A stretch of DNA of 5,585 nt from Methylomarinum sp. (GCA_013139755.1 WTAG01000107.1:1-5585); one strand, 5' to 3'; counted from the stretch's first letter, positions 1-5,585 are shown. Made by a program: numbers and translations. Notes: generated from the sequence alone by a model not told the origin.

Positions 1-33
1 TTGATTCATATCGGTGTCTTTTTCTTCATTCAT
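1..33 (-). CDS. Possible 5' end of a leftward gene (11 codons, truncated by window edge)
   Basis: On the minus strand an ATG at 33-31 opens a frame that stays open to the left edge and reads MNEEKDTDMNQ. The acidic, hydrophilic start is plausible for a real protein, and a gene diverging from the regulator at 163 would explain the 129-bp gap. There is no good Shine-Dalgarno sequence before this ATG (the upstream bases on that strand read TTTTTAAGC). Eleven codons are too few to identify a family or prove coding, so this is a tentative call. Confidence 0.3.
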   Translation of the reverse strand, partial: MNEEKDTDMNQ

Positions 34-108
34 GCTTAAAAATAACTGAACACGGCAAAGTGCTCACCTTGCCACATAACGAACTTCTAGACTAAGTTAC
101 CAGTCTCA

Positions 109-117
109 TGATATAAA
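109..117 (+). promoter_or_regulatory. Candidate extended -10 promoter element for the LuxR-type gene
   Basis: TGATATAAA fits an extended -10 box (TG, one base, then TATAAA, close to TATAAT). It would put the transcription start near 124 and leave a leader of about 40 nt before the ATG at 163. No good -35 box lies 16-18 bp upstream, which extended -10 promoters can tolerate. Just upstream, AACTT (82-86) and AAGTT (94-98) form short inverted arms around a 7-bp spacer, a weak operator candidate. This is inferred from consensus only. Confidence 0.35.
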
Positions 118-151
118 GTAATGACCCATTTGGTTCAAAAATAATAAAAAT

Positions 152-155
152 GAGG
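152..155 (+). promoter_or_regulatory. Ribosome binding site of the LuxR-type gene
   Basis: GAGG lies 7 nt upstream of the ATG at 163, which is good Shine-Dalgarno spacing. It is the main reason for choosing this start. Confidence 0.7.
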
Positions 156-162
156 CAGAGCT

Positions 163-1233
163 ATGGATCAATTTTCCTACGGCTTTGGGTTAATAAATTT
201 ATTGCGCGAGGCGCCGGGAAATTCTGTTATTTGGGAAAAGTTTTTAACTCAACTCACCAAGCAACTCAACTGTGACGCTAGTTTTCTGTTAATTAGCCAC
301 TTGATCAATAGAGACAAAACGCATTTTCTATTTCACTTTAATATCAATGCTGAACAGCTAGAACGGTATGAAGGGCATTACAAGCAATTAGATTTATTTA
401 ATTTCTTTGTTGGTAAAAATCCTCGCCAGATTTTTTGTAGCCAAGATTTAGCTTTTGAAGAATTTAATGATGTTGCTGAATATAAAAACCTTATTATCAG
501 TGAGTTACCGTTTCGTTTGGGATTTTCTATTCCTTGCAATCATCATTTTCTCAGTCTTCATATTAGTCGCCATAGACCTTTCAGCAAGCATGAGTTACAG
601 CACAACACACGGGTTCTGCAAGCAATCATTAGCCCGCTTGAAGAGGCTATACATGATGAACAGCAACAAAAAATACACAGCCAACTAATCCATCATAGCC
701 ACCTGCCTTTTGACGGTTATCTTATTATTGACCAACATTTAAATATTGTACTGACAGACCCTGTTTATAACGTCATTTTTACAACGCTTGATTGCCTTGA
801 TATCAATAAAAACCAACTATCTATCAACGATAACACCCTTAAAAAAGCACTTCTGACACAAATAACCTCCCCTAAAGAACAATTTGAAGCACCGCATGTT
901 TGTACCAATTGTCGTATTGGTTTACTACCCGTTAAAGCGTTAGATAATCTTTATAGCTGGGAATGCTTTAAAGATAATTTTATTCTGACCTTTTCTAGCA
1001 CAAAATATCAAGATTCAACACTAGCCAGATTAATGGAAATTCACACTCTTTCCAAAAGCGAAGCTCTATGTGCGTTACATTTTATTAATACGCCATCTAT
1101 TGTAGAAATTGCTATTGAAACTAACCGTTCACAGGATACAGTTAGAAACCATATCAAACGTATTATGCATAAAATGGATGTGCATAATCAGGCGGCTTTG
1201 ATGAAAAAACTGATTACTTTGGCGTCTTTATAG
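163..1233 (+). CDS. LuxR-type helix-turn-helix transcriptional regulator, orphan, with PAS-like sensory region
   Basis: This is a 356-residue predicted cytoplasmic DNA-binding regulator. The C-terminus (about 296-353) is a LuxR/GerE-type helix-turn-helix: LSKSE at 296-300 matches the usual LTxxE opening, IVEIA at 313-317 is the scaffold helix, and RSQDTVRNHIKRIMHKM at 322-338 holds the recognition helix. The N-terminal ~160 residues match no family I can name and carry no recognisable acyl-homoserine lactone-binding pattern. Residues 184-225 (DGYLIIDQHLNIVLTD onward) read like the PAS-like strand pattern that often precedes this HTH type. A CxxC (C247, C250) lies just before the HTH half. There is no signal peptide or membrane segment and no receiver-domain phosphorylation motif. 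The start is supported by GAGG at 152. It converges on cobQ, so it is not in the cob operon, and nothing in the sequence shows that it regulates the cob genes. The ligand and targets are unknown. The gene is AT-rich, more so by eye than the cob genes. Confidence 0.85.
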   Translation: MDQFSYGFGLINLLREAPGNSVIWEKFLTQLTKQLNCDASFLLISHLINRDKTHFLFHFNINAEQLERYEGHYKQLDLFNFFVGKNPRQIFCSQDLAFEEFNDVAEYKNLIISELPFRLGFSIPCNHHFLSLHISRHRPFSKHELQHNTRVLQAIISPLEEAIHDEQQQKIHSQLIHHSHLPFDGYLIIDQHLNIVLTDPVYNVIFTTLDCLDINKNQLSINDNTLKKALLTQITSPKEQFEAPHVCTNCRIGLLPVKALDNLYSWECFKDNFILTFSSTKYQDSTLARLMEIHTLSKSEALCALHFINTPSIVEIAIETNRSQDTVRNHIKRIMHKMDVHNQAALMKKLITLASL

Positions 1234-1327
1234 AGATACCTTTTCTACTATTACATTTCCCTTTTGAATAAAAACATTTTAGGTAATTATTTTTTCCTCC
1301 TCGGCACACCGCTTCGCTGCTCCTGCA
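1234..1327. other. Convergent intergenic region between the regulator and cobQ
   Basis: These 94 bp separate the two stop codons. The left two-thirds is AT-rich. It contains AAAA/TTTT runs near 1270-1280 and a T-run at 1290-1295, but I see no GC-rich stem next to the T-run, so I do not call a terminator. The right part is the GC-rich patch listed separately. Confidence 0.5.
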
Positions 1328-1332
1328 TTACG
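1296..1332. repeat. GC-rich, possible REP-like fragment at the cobQ 3' end
   Basis: A GC-rich patch (22 of the 31 bases at 1296-1326 are G or C) sits in otherwise AT-rich DNA. On the minus strand it begins CGTAATGCAGGAGCAGCGAAGC. The TAA of cobQ lies inside CGTAATGCAG at its edge. The composition and the CAGCGAAGCGG wording resemble dispersed intergenic repeats of gammaproteobacteria. I find no strong palindrome, so it could be a half-element or simply unrelated GC-rich sequence. Other copies in the genome would be needed to call it a repeat. Confidence 0.3.
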
Positions 1333-2824
1333 TACTTGAAGAGTGTAATACAAACAAATCCAATGCTTTCTGCAAGGCTTTAACATCCAAGTTTTCTTCC
1401 AAGGCGTCGGTAATTAAATTAATTCCTGCTTCCCGTACTTCATCTAAATTGATGGCCTGTTGATTTTTATAGCCAGCCCAATTTAATAAACTGTTACAAG
1501 CTGCTGAAGAATCAAACAGTCCGTGTAAATATGTACCCATAATCTGATGATCTTCTGAGACTGCGCCATCGGGTTTTCCTGCCAATGTCATAACCGGATT
1601 TCTTAATGCTTCTCCCTGTGTTATGCCTGCGTGTATTTCGTAACCAGAAACAGCGGTATTATCTGCTGACAAAACACCACTGACTTTCTGCAAACATTTT
1701 TCTGCTTGCAATGTGGTTTCCATATCCAAAAAGCCTAATCCATTTATTGAGCCTGGCTGGCCTTCTATGCCCTCTGGATCATGAATGGCTTTACCCAGCA
1801 TTTGATAACCACCGCAGATACCCATTAGCCGTCCACCATATCGCAAATGTTTGTTGATAAAGCCTTCCCAACCCATGGTTTTAAGCCAATTTAAATCATC
1901 TCTTACCGATTTACTGCCGGGTAAAATGATTAAGTCGGCCTCATCACATTCTTTTGGATCTTTAACATATTTAACGCTAAGTTCTGGGTTTAAACGCAAC
2001 GGATCAAAATCGGTATGATTACTGGTTCTTGGGAATAAGGGAATAACAATATTAAATTGTGTCTTTTTATGCTTTTGCTGCTGATTAATTGCCACTGAAT
2101 CTTCAGCATCTAAATAAAAATCATGTAGATAAGGCAGTACTGCGAGTACTGGTTTTCCGGTTCTGTTTTCTAACCAATCTATCCCTGGTTGTAACAATGC
2201 CATGTCCCCTCTAAAGCGATTGATCACAAACCCAATGATTCTTTTTTGCTCAGTTTCTGAGAGTAATTCTAAAGTCCCGACAATATGCGCAAACACCCCG
2301 CCTTTATCGATATCCGCAATTAAAATCACTGGACAATCGACCTGTTCTGCAAAGCCCATATTGGCTATATCACCTTCACGTAGGTTTATTTCGGCTGGAC
2401 TGCCTGCGCCCTCGACCACCACCATCTGATAATTTGCCAGCAGTCGTTGATGTGATTCTAATACCGCCTGCATCGCTTGCTTTTTAAACAGATGGTATTT
2501 CTTTGCCGATTGATTCTCCTTTGCTTTACCATGAATAATCACTTGCGCGGTTTTATCTGAATTTGGCTTTAATAATATCGGATTCATATCGGTATGTGGC
2601 TCTAAACCACAGGCAGTAGCTTGTACAGCCTGCGCCCGGCCTATTTCTCCGCCATCGACTGTCACCGCACTGTTTAACGCCATGTTTTGCGGTTTAAATG
2701 GTACAACTTTTAAGCCTTTTCGATAATAATAGCGACATAAAGCCGTAACTAAGGCGCTTTTACCGGCATCTGAGGTGGTGCCTTGTACCATCAGAGTTTT
2801 TATATTGTTTTTTGTTGATTGCAT
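1328..2824 (-). CDS. cobQ: Cobyric acid synthase (adenosylcobyric acid synthase, glutamine-hydrolysing)
   Basis: CobQ (CbiP in Salmonella) amidates four side chains of adenosylcobyrinate a,c-diamide, using glutamine and ATP, to give adenosylcobyric acid in the cytoplasm. The 498 residues fit the family length. The N-terminal dethiobiotin synthetase-like ATPase domain has the modified P-loop GTTSDAGKS (15-23), KPQNMALNS (44-52), LKPNSD (85-90), [11 protein letters not shown] (138-148) and [10 protein letters not shown] (170-179). The C-terminal class I glutamine amidotransferase-like domain has LPGSKS (301-306), the nucleophile Cys337 in [16 protein letters not shown] (395-400) and His434 in GTYLHGLFD. 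All key residues are present and the frame is intact. The start is not certain: the ATG at 2824 has a pyrimidine-rich stretch instead of a Shine-Dalgarno sequence. Met12 (ATG at 2791) would also leave the P-loop complete, near the distance seen in shorter homologues, but it has no better ribosome site. It is divergent from cbiB-cobD, which act in the following steps. Confidence 0.96.
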   Translation of the reverse strand: MQSTKNNIKTLMVQGTTSDAGKSALVTALCRYYYRKGLKVVPFKPQNMALNSAVTVDGGEIGRAQAVQATACGLEPHTDMNPILLKPNSDKTAQVIIHGKAKENQSAKKYHLFKKQAMQAVLESHQRLLANYQMVVVEGAGSPAEINLREGDIANMGFAEQVDCPVILIADIDKGGVFAHIVGTLELLSETEQKRIIGFVINRFRGDMALLQPGIDWLENRTGKPVLAVLPYLHDFYLDAEDSVAINQQQKHKKTQFNIVIPLFPRTSNHTDFDPLRLNPELSVKYVKDPKECDEADLIILPGSKSVRDDLNWLKTMGWEGFINKHLRYGGRLMGICGGYQMLGKAIHDPEGIEGQPGSINGLGFLDMETTLQAEKCLQKVSGVLSADNTAVSGYEIHAGITQGEALRNPVMTLAGKPDGAVSEDHQIMGTYLHGLFDSSAACNSLLNWAGYKNQQAINLDEVREAGINLITDALEENLDVKALQKALDLFVLHSSST

Positions 2825-2858
2825 TGAGAAAGAGAAAGAATAAATTGAGCTAAATTCG

Positions 2859-2864
2859 TATAAT
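2859..2864 (+). promoter_or_regulatory. Candidate -10 box for cbiB-cobD
   Basis: TATAAT is a perfect sigma-70 -10 hexamer. It would start transcription near 2871 and give a leader of about 74 nt that includes the REP-like palindrome. No recognisable -35 box stands at 16-18 bp (the sequence there is A/G-rich), so either the promoter depends on an activator or the match is by chance in AT-rich DNA. Confidence 0.4.
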
Positions 2865-2896
2865 GAGGTTTGTTTAAGCGTTTTTCACAGTTCCCA

Positions 2897-2936
2897 AGGT
2901 TTTGTCGGGTTACGCTATCGCTCACCCAACCTACGA
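2897..2936. repeat. REP-like imperfect palindrome just upstream of cbiB
   Basis: AGGTT (2897-2901) and GGGT (2907-2910) pair with ACCC (2924-2927) and AACCT (2928-2932). The loop is TACGCTATCGCTC, and five unpaired bases (TTGTC) bulge on the left arm. The right half, CTCACCCAACCTACG, matches the wording of dispersed GTAGGTTGGGT...ACCCAACC repeats that I know from many gammaproteobacterial and cyanobacterial genomes. The left arm is degenerate. It ends 8 bp before the cbiB ATG and fills the place where a ribosome site would be. Family membership is from memory and only one copy is visible here. Confidence 0.6.
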
Positions 2937-2944
2937 ATCACTGC

Positions 2945-3853
2945 ATGAGTTTGACCCTTATTTTAGCCGTTCTACTAGATCACTGGCTAGGAGAACCCCA
3001 GAAATACCATCCATTAGTCTTCTTTGGCGATTTAGCCCACCGCATTGAGAAAAAACTAAGTCATACAGACTCTTCAGTCTTGGCACAAAGAATCTTTGGA
3101 TTGATTGCCTTAATCATTATGGTTTCACCCATGACTGGCTTAATATATCTATTAAGCCAATGGGATTTAGTTAATTTAATTATTTCACCAATCGTTCTTT
3201 ATTTCTGTATTGCAGCCAATAGCTTAAAACAACATGCGACTAACGTATTAACAGCTCTTGAGTTAAATGATTTAGCCTTGGCACAAACACGTGTTGGCTG
3301 GATCGTCAGTCGCCAGACTGAAAAGATGAACGAAGAAGATGTACGCAAAGCCACCATTGAGTCTGTTTTAGAAAATGGGGCGGATGCCGTATTTGCTCCT
3401 GTTTTCTGGTTTATTGTTGCGGGCCCTGCCGGTGCTATTTTATATAGACTAAGTAATACATTGGATGCGATGTGGGGTTATAAAAATCCACGTTATTTAT
3501 ATTTTGGCTGGGCAGCGGCACGTTTTGATGATGTTTTAAACTGGGTTCCAGCACGTCTTACTGCTTTAAGTTATGCTTTATTAGGCCAAACCAGATTAGC
3601 GATACATTGCTGGAAAAATCAAGCGCATTTATTGGACAGCCCTAATGCTGGGCCAGTGATGACATCCGGTGCGGGGGCGCTTAATTTGCAATTAGGCGGG
3701 CCTACCTGGTATCACGGAAAATTAAAAGCCAAAATCTTTTTTGGTACAGATCAGCCGTCTGATAACCAGTCCATTAAAAGAGCTAATAGCTTAGTCACAT
3801 CCAGTCTTTATTTATGGATTTTTGTTTTAATTTTAGGAGAAACCCTTGCTTGA
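2945..3853 (+). CDS. cbiB: Adenosylcobinamide-phosphate synthase (CbiB; CobD in Pseudomonas naming)
   Basis: This inner-membrane enzyme condenses adenosylcobyric acid with (R)-1-amino-2-propanol phosphate (or the free aminoalcohol), giving adenosylcobinamide (phosphate). The 302 residues from this ATG fit the family. The protein opens LILAVLLDHWLGEP...HP (5-23), typical of CbiB, then has SLKQHA (93-98), GWIVSRQTEKMNEEDVRKAT (118-137), ESVLENGADAVFAP (139-152), YRLSNTLDAMWGYKNPRY (167-184), FDDVLNWVPARLTA (194-207) and SPNAGPVMTSGAGAL (232-246). Hydrophobic membrane segments lie near 3-11, 50-70, 75-91, 149-167 and 287-300. VSR and NGADAVFAP replace the VGR and DG wording of many homologues but match the Pseudomonas-type branch. 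A TTG at 2870 could add 25 residues, but those would be encoded by the REP-like repeat and do not resemble CbiB, so I reject it. No Shine-Dalgarno precedes the chosen ATG. The stop overlaps the cobD start by 8 bp. Confidence 0.93.
   Translation: MSLTLILAVLLDHWLGEPQKYHPLVFFGDLAHRIEKKLSHTDSSVLAQRIFGLIALIIMVSPMTGLIYLLSQWDLVNLIISPIVLYFCIAANSLKQHATNVLTALELNDLALAQTRVGWIVSRQTEKMNEEDVRKATIESVLENGADAVFAPVFWFIVAGPAGAILYRLSNTLDAMWGYKNPRYLYFGWAAARFDDVLNWVPARLTALSYALLGQTRLAIHCWKNQAHLLDSPNAGPVMTSGAGALNLQLGGPTWYHGKLKAKIFFGTDQPSDNQSIKRANSLVTSSLYLWIFVLILGETLA
3835..3840 (+). promoter_or_regulatory. Ribosome binding site that decides the TTG start of cobD
   Basis: AGGAGA lies inside the end of cbiB, 5 nt before the TTG at 3846. 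It is the strongest Shine-Dalgarno sequence in the window. With the homology of the first residues (LEHGG), it supports a TTG start and not an internal ATG. Confidence 0.75.
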
Positions 3854-4832
3854 GCATGGAGGGCATTTAATTGATGCAGCTAAAAAATACAATATTCCCA
3901 GAGATCAATGGCTAGATTTATCCACAGGCATTAACCCTAATGGCTGGCCAATTCCTGCTATTCCCGCTGAATGTTGGCAACGTTTGCCAGAATCTGCCGA
4001 TGAATTGCTTATTGCAGCTAGGCAGTATTACCAATGCCATTCTATTTTGCCTGTTGCAGGCTCTCAAGCAGCGATACAGACCTTGCCTTTATTACGCAAA
4101 AAATCTAAAGTCGGCGTATTAACCCCTGCTTATGCTGAGCATGCCCATAGCTGGAAAAAGGCGGGGCATGATGTGATTGAGTTATCGGTAGAAACCATCG
4201 AGTCACAATTACCTTTGTTGAATGTTTTGATTTTAATCAACCCTAACAACCCAACAGGACAATGCTTTAGTAAACAACAGTTACTCAGTTGGCATACACA
4301 ATTAGCACAACATAATGGTTGCTTAATTATTGATGAAGCCTTTATTGATTCGACACCCGAACACAGTCTTTCTAGCCATCCTGTGACTGATGGTTTAATT
4401 ATCTTACGTTCAATTGGTAAGTTTTTTGGACTAGCAGGCATACGCTGTGGTTTCATTATCGCGCCAGATGCATTGCTGATCGAGTTAAATGAACGACTAG
4501 GCCCTTGGACTATCAGTCACCCCAGTCGCTATATTGCTGCACGCGCATTATTGGATGATCAATGGCAAACAAAAACCCGATCTGAATTAAAAACACAATC
4601 AACTCGACTGGTTTTGTTATTGAGTGAACAGGGATTGCAGCCAACGGGCGGCAGTGATCTATTTCAGTGGGTTAAAACACCAGCAGCACAGAAGATTTAT
4701 CAACAATTAGCGACACAAGGCATATTAACCCGCTTATTTAGTGAGCCAGCGAGTTTACGTTTTGGTTTGCCCAAAGATGAGCTGCAATGGAGTCATTTAG
4801 AGAGAGTACTAAATAATCTAAATATTTCGTAG
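3846..4832 (+). CDS. cobD: L-threonine-O-3-phosphate decarboxylase (CobD; CobC in Pseudomonas naming)
   Basis: This cytoplasmic PLP enzyme with a class I/II aminotransferase fold makes (R)-1-amino-2-propanol phosphate, the substrate that CbiB attaches to the corrin ring. The 328 residues are close to the family norm, perhaps slightly short. The start LEHGGHLIDAAKKYNIP (2-18) and LDLSTGINPNGWP (23-35) are characteristic of the Pseudomonas CobC branch. PLP-fold motifs follow: PAYAEH (94-99), NPNNPTG (132-138), DEAF (163-166), the Schiff-base lysine K192 in SIGKFFGLAGIRCG (189-202), and the carboxylate-binding arginine in SLRFGLP (303-309). The start is TTG, supported by AGGAGA 5 nt upstream and by the homology, and overlaps the last 8 bp of cbiB. 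Coupled translation with cbiB is therefore likely. The TAG stop lies inside the CGTAGCC arm of a REP-like element. A plain histidinol-phosphate aminotransferase is the alternative, but the N-terminus and the cob context argue against it. Confidence 0.93.
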   Translation: MLEHGGHLIDAAKKYNIPRDQWLDLSTGINPNGWPIPAIPAECWQRLPESADELLIAARQYYQCHSILPVAGSQAAIQTLPLLRKKSKVGVLTPAYAEHAHSWKKAGHDVIELSVETIESQLPLLNVLILINPNNPTGQCFSKQQLLSWHTQLAQHNGCLIIDEAFIDSTPEHSLSSHPVTDGLIILRSIGKFFGLAGIRCGFIIAPDALLIELNERLGPWTISHPSRYIAARALLDDQWQTKTRSELKTQSTRLVLLLSEQGLQPTGGSDLFQWVKTPAAQKIYQQLATQGILTRLFSEPASLRFGLPKDELQWSHLERVLNNLNIS

Positions 4833-4899
4833 CCCGAAGTGTAATCAAGGTTTCCTTAATACCCAGTCCCGGATTCCGTTTCACTGCATCCAGGCTACG
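4828..4899. repeat. REP-like element between convergent cobD and the right-hand gene
   Basis: Perfect 7-bp terminal inverted arms, CGTAGCC (4828-4834) and GGCTACG (4893-4899), bound a 72-bp element. Read on the minus strand, the right half is CGTAGCCTGGATGCAGTG followed by AAACGGAATCCGGG, wording I know from dispersed REP/BIME-type repeats of gammaproteobacteria. AGTG (4838-4841) can also pair with CACT (4882-4885), and AAGG-TTT-CCTT (4847-4857) is a small inner hairpin. The left half lacks the complementary GGATTCCG part, so it appears eroded. It includes the cobD stop and could serve as a bidirectional transcription barrier between the converging genes. No T-run typical of intrinsic terminators follows. 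Confidence 0.65.
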
Positions 4900-4944
4900 T
4901 TGCATATATTTAACAGCGCAGTCTTCTTTCCTATTTTGATAAGG

Positions 4945-5585
4945 CTAAAAGAGCTCTATATTGTCATCCATGTCGGAACTTTGCTCTGCGACCTCTGTCG
5001 CTAAACTTTCGGTAAATGCATTAAATAATAGTTCTTGCTTACTCATGACCTTATTAAGATTCATCAGGATAAAAGTTAATGCTTCACGAATTTCCTTACC
5101 GGCATCCATTTCTTCCATTGCTTCATCTAACGCAGTATCAATACGATTAAGCAGAAATTCTTCTTGATCCTCGTCTAGGCCCATCCGTAAAAAATCATAA
5201 TTAAGATCTTGAACCAATTTGTTCATCATCGCTGTACTATCTTTACGGTTGGTAACAATAGTTGAACCTAAATAATACAAACTATTACGAATCATTTTAA
5301 ATGATTCCAATAAATTGGTACTTTGTTCTGTTAATGCTTCCTGCGTACCTAATGTATTAATTTTTGAATTAACCGCCGAAAGTAAAATGGGCAGCAAATC
5401 CTTAATTCTGCCGTAGCGCTCCATATCATCCAGCGGCATATTTTTAACCAATAAGCTCACCCGAGAATAATTAATTATTGTTCTAGCGCCAAAGTCTAAG
5501 AAGCGAGCTTCCTTATCGCACATTTCAATCAGTTCTTTTTCTAAAGGGCTGACTGTACCTTCAGATGAGAACCAAAGTTCTTCCC
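4945..5585 (-). CDS. C-terminal part of an uncharacterised acidic helical protein (5' end outside window)
   Basis: The frame is open from the right edge to TAA at 4947-4945, giving 212 visible codons. An internal ATG at 5523 is not a convincing start because the frame continues upstream without a stop (EELWFSSEGTVSPLEKELIE precedes it) and no ribosome site stands before it. I do not recognise the family. The visible part looks almost entirely alpha-helical and charged, with no membrane segment. Notable stretches are VSLLVKNMPLDDMERYGRIK (residues 23-42 counted from the internal Met), a mid-section rich in S/T/N, and a strongly acidic run with EDQEEF and DEAMEEMDAGKE. The tail is acidic (SSDMDDNIELF). 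This pattern would suit a signalling or scaffold protein with a helical bundle, possibly attached to an N-terminal sensory domain off the window, but that is a guess. I see no chemoreceptor hairpin signature and no kinase motifs. Confidence 0.75.
   Translation of the reverse strand, partial: EELWFSSEGTVSPLEKELIEMCDKEARFLDFGARTIINYSRVSLLVKNMPLDDMERYGRIKDLLPILLSAVNSKINTLGTQEALTEQSTNLLESFKMIRNSLYYLGSTIVTNRKDSTAMMNKLVQDLNYDFLRMGLDEDQEEFLLNRIDTALDEAMEEMDAGKEIREALTFILMNLNKVMSKQELLFNAFTESLATEVAEQSSDMDDNIELF

Larger units (their letters stand above)
2825..2944. other. Divergent cobQ/cbiB intergenic region
   Basis: These 120 bp must hold the promoters for both directions. The cobQ-proximal part reads as a pyrimidine tract on the minus strand, the middle is AT-rich with a perfect TATAAT on the plus strand, and the cbiB-proximal part is a REP-like palindrome. 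I see no B12 box (GCCACTG) on either strand, and the region is shorter than a full cobalamin riboswitch normally needs, so none is called. Confidence 0.6.

Noticed and set aside
3..15. GATTCATATCGGT shared with cobQ coding sequence near 2582
   Set aside because: A 13-bp match in which both copies would encode TDMN on the minus strand. The left copy is too short to indicate a duplicated cobQ fragment, and the flanks do not match.
455..688. 77-codon open frame on the plus strand
   Set aside because: It lies wholly inside the LuxR-type gene in another frame, has no ribosome site and no recognisable protein features.
1267..1295. Possible intrinsic terminator in the AT-rich stretch before the T-run
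   Set aside because: Only A/T pairing is available for the stem and no GC-rich hairpin directly precedes the T-run.
2089..2095. GCCACTG, the B12-box heptamer of cobalamin riboswitches
   Set aside because: It lies inside the cobQ coding frame (encoding the SVAI region on the other strand), far from any start codon and without the rest of a riboswitch around it, so it is a chance match.
2202..2429. 75-codon open frame antisense to cobQ
   Set aside because: It is a shadow of the strongly conserved cobQ frame, with low-complexity composition and no ribosome site.
2870..2944. N-terminal extension of cbiB from TTG at 2870 (25 extra residues)
   Set aside because: The extra residues are largely translated from the REP-like palindrome, do not resemble CbiB N-termini, and the GAGG upstream sits almost on the TTG. 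The ATG at 2945 gives the family-typical opening.
4130..4456. 108-codon open frame antisense to cobD
   Set aside because: cobD is clearly coding across this span by motif (NPNNPTG, SIGK). The antisense product is cysteine-rich in a way typical of shadow frames.
4961..5167. 68-codon plus-strand open frame near the right end
   Set aside because: It is antisense to the acidic helical gene. Its serine-rich composition mirrors the opposite strand.

Overview
The window looks like an ordinary chromosomal stretch from an AT-leaning gammaproteobacterium. Three things suggest this: Pseudomonas-style late cobalamin genes (in wording such as VGWIVSR and LEHGG...LSTGINPNGWP), an orphan LuxR-type regulator, and short palindromic repeats of REP type between genes. 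A methanotroph-like or sulfur-oxidiser-like lineage is possible, but I cannot fix the genus from the sequence alone.

Layout from left to right. Positions 1-162 hold a possible 11-codon start of a leftward gene and the promoter region of a rightward regulator. Positions 163-1233 (+) encode a 356-residue regulator with a C-terminal LuxR-type helix-turn-helix. It converges on cobQ (1328-2824, -), and the gap between them carries a GC-rich, repeat-like patch. A 120-bp divergent region separates cobQ from the rightward pair cbiB (2945-3853) and cobD (3846-4832). The pair overlap by 8 bp and are probably translationally coupled. A REP-like element that contains the cobD stop codon separates cobD from the C-terminal 212 codons of a leftward, acidic, helix-rich protein of unknown function (4945-5585, running off the window).

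The three cob genes cover one stretch of adenosylcobalamin synthesis. CobQ amidates the corrin ring to adenosylcobyric acid. CobD decarboxylates L-threonine phosphate to (R)-1-amino-2-propanol phosphate. CbiB joins the two at the inner membrane to give adenosylcobinamide (phosphate). These steps are shared by the aerobic and anaerobic routes, so the window does not tell which route the organism uses. No kinase/guanylyltransferase (cobU/cobP), cobS or cobT gene is present here.

I see no clearly novel system. The points most worth a second look are the REP-like sequences at gene boundaries (two coincide with stop codons and one occupies the ribosome-binding position of cbiB), the lack of room for a cobalamin riboswitch in the divergent region, the regulator with an unassigned sensory half, and the unidentified helical protein at the right edge.
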